Origin: Micromonospora chaiyaphumensis
GTDB lineage: Bacteria; Actinomycetota; Actinomycetes; Mycobacteriales; Micromonosporaceae
Length of the DNA stretch: 64,000 bases
Direction of reading: 5' to 3'
Assembly (NCBI RefSeq): GCF_900091435.1
Contig: NZ_FMCS01000008.1
Span: 286,185 to 350,184 of the forward strand
Positions 60,094 to 64,000 of this stretch are shown piece by piece. The position numbers and the translations under genes are program-made. Within the stretch, counting starts at the first letter, position 1; each line of letters starts with the position of its first letter. The notes beneath the pieces are model-generated. The model had not been told where the DNA came from and ran no database searches. It saw only the letters and a list, made by a program, of their open reading frames with translations.

Positions 60094-60747
60094 TCAGCTC
60101 GCCGACGGCGCGGTCTCGCCGGTGATCAGGTAGACCACGTGCTCGCCGGCGTTCACCGCGTGGTCGGCGAAGCGCTCGTAGAAGCGGCCCAGCAGGGTCG
60201 CGTCGATGGCGGTCTCCACCCCGTACGGCCAGTCGTCGCCGAGCAGCACGCCGAAGAGGCTCTTGTGTAGGTCGTCCATGGTGTCGTCGTCGCGGTCCAG
60301 CTCGGCGGCGAGGTCGGCGTCGGGCTTCGCCAGCACCGAGGCGATCTTCTCGGCCATCCGGTCGGCGATGGCGGCCATGTCGGTGAAGACCGAACGCAGC
60401 TCGGCCGGCACCGCGGGCGACGGGTGCCGGCGCAGCGCCGTCTTGGCGACGTGGTCGGCCAGATCGCCCATCCGCTCCAGGTCGGCGGCCACGTGCAGGG
60501 CGGTGATCATGGCGCGCAGGTCGGAGGCGACCGGCGCCTGCCGGGCCAGCAGGTCGCAGACCCGCTCCTCGACGTGCCGGTACAGGTCGTCGATCTCGGC
60601 GTCCCGCGCGATCACCGTCTCGGACGCGGCGCGGTCCGCGGTGAGCAGGCCCTTCGTGGCCTGTCGCATGGCCGCCCGCACCCCCTCGGCCATGTCCACC
60701 AGCAGCTGGCTGACAATCTGCAGGTCGGCCCGGAACTCGTCGCGCAT
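60094..60747 (-). CDS. phoU: PhoU phosphate-signalling regulator
   Basis: The 217-residue protein has two PhoU three-helix repeats, each with the metal-binding E/DxxxD pattern (AADLERMGDLADHVAKTA and LGRFYERFADHAVNAGEHVV). PhoU connects PstSCAB to the SenX3 kinase and keeps the Pho regulon off in phosphate excess. The ATG at 60747 has AGGAAGTGACG upstream. The gene is divergent from senX3. Confidence 0.95.
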   Translation of the reverse strand: MRDEFRADLQIVSQLLVDMAEGVRAAMRQATKGLLTADRAASETVIARDAEIDDLYRHVEERVCDLLARQAPVASDLRAMITALHVAADLERMGDLADHVAKTALRRHPSPAVPAELRSVFTDMAAIADRMAEKIASVLAKPDADLAAELDRDDDTMDDLHKSLFGVLLGDDWPYGVETAIDATLLGRFYERFADHAVNAGEHVVYLITGETAPSAS

Positions 60748-60847
60748 CGTCACTTCCTGGGGTCGGTGTTCGCCGGCCCGACCGGACGGCCGGGATACGG
60801 CGTGAGCAGGTGCGCGACCCACGGTAGGCCCGGGGAACCGGCGTCAA

Positions 60848-60886
60848 GATGAACGCGGGTGAACGACGCGGGGCCCGTGGGTGAAC
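60848..60886. promoter_or_regulatory. PHO-box-like repeats between phoU and senX3
   Basis: GATGAAC (60848), GGTGAAC (60858) and GGTGAAC (60880) occur in one orientation (GTTCAYC on the minus strand). The last two are 22 bases apart, two 11-base units; the first pair is 10 bases apart. A GGTTAAC lies at 60932-60938. This is a likely RegX3 site for both genes. Confidence 0.55.
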
Positions 60887-60958
60887 ATTCCCGGAAGTGA
60901 GAGTGGTTCGTCCCGTTGTGCCCGATCGCCGGGTTAACAATGACCCTACGATCGCCAG

Positions 60959-62251
60959 GTGGAATGGGCGGTGGCGGTCGTGGTGGCCGTGGCACTGGCG
61001 ACCGGACTGGTCGCCGGCCTGCTGCTGTCCGGACCCGTCCAGCAGTGGCGGCGCCGGTCGGTGTCGCCGGGAGGCCCGGCCTCCCGCCGCAGTTCAGGGA
61101 GGCCCGCGATTCCCGACGACCAGCAGGGCGGGCTCTCCGGGCTCGGCCGCAAGACGGTCGACGCGCTGCGCGCCGGCGTGGTGGTGCTCGACCCGGACGA
61201 CGTACCGGTGCTGGTGAACCCGGCCGCCCGGGCGATGGGCCTGCTCCGCACCGGAGCGACACCCGGCTCCATGGCCGCGCACCCCTTGATCCGTACCCTC
61301 GCCGGGCAGGTCCGCCGCACGGGCGTGCGGCGCGAGATCGAGCTGGACCTGCCCCGCGGTCGCGACAGCGCGGGCGACAACCCGCTCGGCGTGCACCTGC
61401 GCGCCATGGGCCTGGGCGCCGGCTACATCTCGATCGAGGCGGCCGACGTCACCGAGTCGCACCGGCTGGCCCGGGTGCGGCGGGACTTCGTGGCCAACGT
61501 GAGCCACGAGCTGAAGACCCCGATCGGCGCCCTCCAACTGCTCGCCGAGGCGCTGGTGGACGCCACCGAGCCGGCCGGCGAGGGCCCGGCCGAGCTGTCC
61601 GAGGACATGGTGGCCGCCCGGCGGTTCGCCGAGCGGATCCAGCACGAGTCGACCCGGCTCGGCCGGCTGGTGCAGGAGTTGCTGGAGCTGACCCGGCTCC
61701 AGGGCGCCGAGCCGCAGCCCGCCCCGGAGCCCGTCTCCCTGGACTGGGTGATCGCCGAGGTGATCGACCGGACCCGCACGGCGGCCACCGCCCGGCACGT
61801 GGAGATCGTCGTCGACGGAGCGCGCGGGCTCACGGCGTACGGTAGTGACAGCCAGCTCGCCACCGCGGTGGCGAACCTGGTGGAGAACGCGATCAACTAC
61901 TCGGCCGAGGACACGACGGTCCGGGTGACCGCGCGGGCCACCGACGAGCACGTCGAGATCGCCGTCGCCGACCAGGGCATCGGCATCGCCCCGAACGAGG
62001 TCGACCGGATCTTCGAGCGGTTCTACCGGGCCGACCAGGCCCGCTCCCGGTCCACCGGGGGCACCGGCCTGGGCCTGGCCATCGTCAAACACATCGCCAG
62101 CAACCATGGCGGCCGGGTGGATGTGTCGAGCACTCTTGGTGGGGGGTCGACGTTCACCCTCCGGCTGCCCGCCCGCCCCCCGGACGACCTGGAGGCGACA
62201 CTCTCCTCCGCTGGGATCGAGGCCGGCCCGGCCGAGCTCCGGCAGGTCTGA
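60959..62251 (+). CDS. senX3: Sensor histidine kinase SenX3 (PhoR type)
   Basis: The 430-residue kinase has one or two N-terminal membrane segments (residues about 5-25), a PAS-like domain (about 65-165), H-box FVANVSHELKTP (His183), N-box LVENAINYS, G1 DQGIGI and G2 GGTGLGLAIVK. It phosphorylates RegX3 under phosphate limitation. TACGAT (60947-60952) ends 6 bases before the GTG, so its mRNA is probably leaderless. It is followed 23 bases later by regX3. Confidence 0.96.
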   Translation: MEWAVAVVVAVALATGLVAGLLLSGPVQQWRRRSVSPGGPASRRSSGRPAIPDDQQGGLSGLGRKTVDALRAGVVVLDPDDVPVLVNPAARAMGLLRTGATPGSMAAHPLIRTLAGQVRRTGVRREIELDLPRGRDSAGDNPLGVHLRAMGLGAGYISIEAADVTESHRLARVRRDFVANVSHELKTPIGALQLLAEALVDATEPAGEGPAELSEDMVAARRFAERIQHESTRLGRLVQELLELTRLQGAEPQPAPEPVSLDWVIAEVIDRTRTAATARHVEIVVDGARGLTAYGSDSQLATAVANLVENAINYSAEDTTVRVTARATDEHVEIAVADQGIGIAPNEVDRIFERFYRADQARSRSTGGTGLGLAIVKHIASNHGGRVDVSSTLGGGSTFTLRLPARPPDDLEATLSSAGIEAGPAELRQV

Positions 62252-62274
62252 CCGACAGGAAAGGAAACACCCCG

Positions 62275-62958
62275 TTGAGCCGCGTACTGGTGGTGGAGGA
62301 CGAGGAATCGTTCTCCGACGCCCTGTCCTACATGCTCCGCAAGGAGGGTTTCGAGGTCTCCGTCGCCGCGACGGGCACTTCGGCCCTCACCGAGTTCGAC
62401 CGGACCGGCGCCGACATCGTGCTGCTCGACCTGATGCTGCCGGAGATGTCGGGCACCGAGGTCTGCCGCCAGCTCCGGCAGCGGTCCCACGTGCCGATCA
62501 TCATGGTCACCGCTCGGGACAGTGAGATCGACAAGGTCGTCGGGCTGGAGATCGGGGCCGACGACTACGTCACCAAGCCGTACTCGCCCCGCGAGCTGGT
62601 CGCCCGGATCCGGGCCGTGCTGCGGCGGCAAAGCGCCGACGCCGCCGAGTCGGGTGCGCCGACCCTGGCCGCCGGCCCGGTCCGCATGGACATCGAGCGG
62701 CACGTGGTGACCGTCGACGGCGCCGCCGTGCAGCTGCCGCTCAAGGAGTTCGAGCTGCTGGAACTGCTGCTGCGCAACGCCGGCCGGGTGCTCACCCGCG
62801 GGCAGCTGATCGACCGGGTCTGGGGCGCCGACTACGTGGGCGACACCAAGACGCTGGACGTGCACGTCAAGCGGCTGCGCTCCAAGGTCGAGCCGGAGCC
62901 GTCCGCCCCGCGCTACATCGTCACGGTCCGCGGCCTGGGCTACAAGTTCGAGCCGTGA
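62275..62958 (+). CDS. regX3: Response regulator RegX3 (PhoP type)
   Basis: The 227-residue OmpR-family regulator has the phosphorylation site Asp52 in VLLDLMLPEMSG, Thr and Lys switch residues (VTARD, TKPYS), and a winged helix with EFELLELLLRNAGRVLTR and TLDVHVKRLRSK. It activates phosphate-starvation genes. The start is TTG, with GGAAAGGA upstream, an unusual choice. No gene follows for about 640 bases. Confidence 0.96.
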   Translation: MSRVLVVEDEESFSDALSYMLRKEGFEVSVAATGTSALTEFDRTGADIVLLDLMLPEMSGTEVCRQLRQRSHVPIIMVTARDSEIDKVVGLEIGADDYVTKPYSPRELVARIRAVLRRQSADAAESGAPTLAAGPVRMDIERHVVTVDGAAVQLPLKEFELLELLLRNAGRVLTRGQLIDRVWGADYVGDTKTLDVHVKRLRSKVEPEPSAPRYIVTVRGLGYKFEP

Positions 62959-63306
62959 CAGGCCCCGGCTGACATCCGCCTCGCCGCCTCGGGGTCGCTG
63001 CCTCGCCGGGGCTGCGGCCTTCGCCAGAACTCCCGGCCGTGGCCCGTCCGGCAACCCCCGGGGTACGCAGACCGCCGACTCCACCGGGCTTCGCCCGGCT
63101 ACCGGCGCCCAACCAGCCGACCATGCGCACCAGCCCTCGGCCCGGCGGCGGACTGGGTCGAATGTCCGGTTCCCGCCCGGCCTTGCCGACTGAGTGGAAC
63201 GTTACGGATGTCTCGGGCGCCCGGACACCTCCATACCGTTCCACCGACCGTTCCGGCCTGGGTGGCGTGTCCGTTTCGCGCGGGTGACGGGCGGCACCCG
63301 GGCGGC

Positions 63307-63332
63307 GGAATGGCGGGCGGGCGGGGGTCGTT
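63307..63332 (+). promoter_or_regulatory. ECF-type promoter, copy 1
   Basis: GGAAT (63307-63311), 18 bases, GTT (63330-63332): the exact SigR/SigH-type consensus GGAAT-N18-GTT. Confidence 0.5.
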
Positions 63333-63427
63333 GTACCCGGTGCACGACCGAGGAAGGCGCCCCGCCCAGCGGGGTGACCGGCCCCTCCGGGATCCGCCCC
63401 GCCAATCAAGGTGGGTGTGCCGGACCC

Positions 63428-63453
63428 GGAATGATGGTGGGCGGCCGGTCGTT
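63428..63453 (+). promoter_or_regulatory. ECF-type promoter, copy 2
   Basis: GGAAT (63428-63432), 18 bases, GTT (63451-63453). It lies 121 bases after copy 1 in a repeated segment. Confidence 0.5.
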
Positions 63454-63593
63454 GTACATGGTCCCGGCGCGACGAAGAGGCCTCAGCCCCGCGCGCCGGA
63501 TGGTCCCCCAAGACTTTGTTTGAGCGCCTGACGTGGTGCTTGCGCACGGCCGACCCCCATCGGCGTGTGCGCCAACCCCCGAGGAGCTTTCTC

Positions 63594-64000
63594 ATGAACT
63601 CGATGCTGCGCAAGAGCGTGCTGGGTATTGCTGGTCTGGCCTTCACCGGTGGCGTGTTCGCCGGTCCGGTCGCCGCTCACGCCGACGCCCGCCCGGTCGA
63701 GGGCAAGCCGGTCGCGGTCGCGACGGTGCAGGGCGCCCAGTCGAAGATCGACCTGAACGGTGAGCAGACCGCGAACGCCAAGGCGATCATCGCCGCGACG
63801 AAGAAGGCCGGTCTGCCGGAGCGGGCCGCGGTCATCTCGATCGCCACGAGCCTGCAGGAGTCGAAGCTGGAGAACCTCGGCCACCTCGGCGACGCCAACG
63901 ACCACGACTCGCTGGGCCTGTTCCAGCAGCGCCCGAGCTCGGGTTGGGGCACGCCGGAGCAGATCACCGACCCCGAGTACTCGACGCTTGCATTCCTGAA
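63594..64000 (+). CDS. Secreted wall-lytic-type protein, 3' end outside the window
   Basis: The first 135 residues are visible. A signal peptide (MNSMLRKSVLGIAGLAFTGG, likely cut after AHA near residue 30) is followed by a domain with AVISIATSLQESKLENL and DSLGLFQQRPSSGWGTPEQI. This QES...GLFQ pattern resembles a lytic transglycosylase-like fold found in actinobacterial cell-wall hydrolases, with Glu as the likely catalytic acid. The gene runs off the right edge. GAGGAG precedes the ATG. Two ECF-type promoters lie upstream, suggesting induction by stress. Confidence 0.8.
   Translation, partial: MNSMLRKSVLGIAGLAFTGGVFAGPVAAHADARPVEGKPVAVATVQGAQSKIDLNGEQTANAKAIIAATKKAGLPERAAVISIATSLQESKLENLGHLGDANDHDSLGLFQQRPSSGWGTPEQITDPEYSTLAFL

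Larger units (their letters stand above)
62959..63593. other. 635-base intergenic region
   Basis: No coding frame is supported. It holds a dyad at 63194-63244 (GTGGAACG/CGTTCCAC arms around a TGTC-CGGGCGCCCG-GACA core) and two 50-base imperfect direct repeats 121 bases apart (from 63307 and from 63428), each with an ECF-type promoter. An imperfect hairpin (63535-63575) lies just before the next gene. Confidence 0.6.

Noticed and set aside
62959..63593. c-di-AMP riboswitch before the wall-lytic gene
   Set aside because: These riboswitches often precede actinobacterial wall hydrolases, but I find none of the conserved core elements here.
1..64000. tRNA, rRNA, CRISPR, insertion sequence, prophage or secondary-metabolite cluster
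   Set aside because: I looked for tRNA-like folds, spaced repeats, transposases, integrases and polyketide or peptide synthetase motifs and saw none.

Overview
The window is a dense, very GC-rich chromosome segment from a mycothiol-producing actinomycete. The gene set (mshA, mshD, GlnR, SenX3/RegX3, the Pst system, WYL regulators, many GTG and a few TTG starts) and the gene order resemble Micromonosporaceae, most likely Micromonospora or a close relative. This is inference from content; no species can be assigned. I see no rRNA or tRNA gene, CRISPR array, insertion sequence, prophage or secondary-metabolite cluster. Almost everything is chromosomal core or near-core.

Layout. 0-8 kb: PrsW-like protease, two small genes, an AI-2E permease, a DinG-type helicase, DUF402 and an ECF41 sigma factor. 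7.3-10 kb: polyphosphate kinase 2, then a DUF47-Pit phosphate pair. 10-15 kb: an oxidoreductase, a DinB-like protein, a Nudix hydrolase, and a WYL regulator divergent from an epoxide hydrolase across an 8-bp dyad. 15-22.5 kb: pstSCAB, mshD, a polysaccharide deacetylase and glnR. 22.5-31 kb: envelope proteins, a sulfurtransferase operon behind a cysteine-rich leader peptide, a debranching enzyme, DsrE and nitrobindin-like genes. 31-44 kb: Fur, YgfZ, BKACE, asparaginase, the XRE/HbhA-like/DUF2516 group, AlaX, WYL, EI24, macrodomain and GNAT genes. 44-49 kb: RidA and a LacI-controlled sugar ABC importer. 49-55 kb: a mycothiol-dependent enzyme, murB, mshA and YbjN. 55-59 kb: a histone-H1-like fusion protein, a structured intergenic element that looks like a small RNA, and two paralogous MFS exporters. 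59-64 kb: gpm, phoU, senX3, regX3 and the start of a secreted wall-lytic protein.

How the genes work together. Phosphate is the main theme. High-affinity uptake (pst), low-affinity uptake (pit), polyphosphate use (ppk2), the PhoU brake and the SenX3-RegX3 pair lie within about 55 kb. GTTCAC-type direct repeats with 10-11 bp spacing (PHO boxes) precede the pit operon and pstS and lie between phoU and senX3. Mycothiol is the second theme: mshA, mshD and a mycothiol-dependent isomerase-like enzyme, with a SigR-like promoter before mshA. The order mshA-ybjN-(insert)-gpm-(phoU)-senX3-regX3 and the XRE-hbhA-DUF2516 trio match, from memory, the Mycobacterium tuberculosis Rv0474-Rv0491 neighbourhood.

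Many genes here appear to be transcribed without a leader: a TANNNT hexamer ends 6-8 bases before the start codon. I used this to choose several starts. The most interesting non-coding element is at 56143-56392: a good promoter, three complex hairpins and a strong terminator in a gap that contains no gene.
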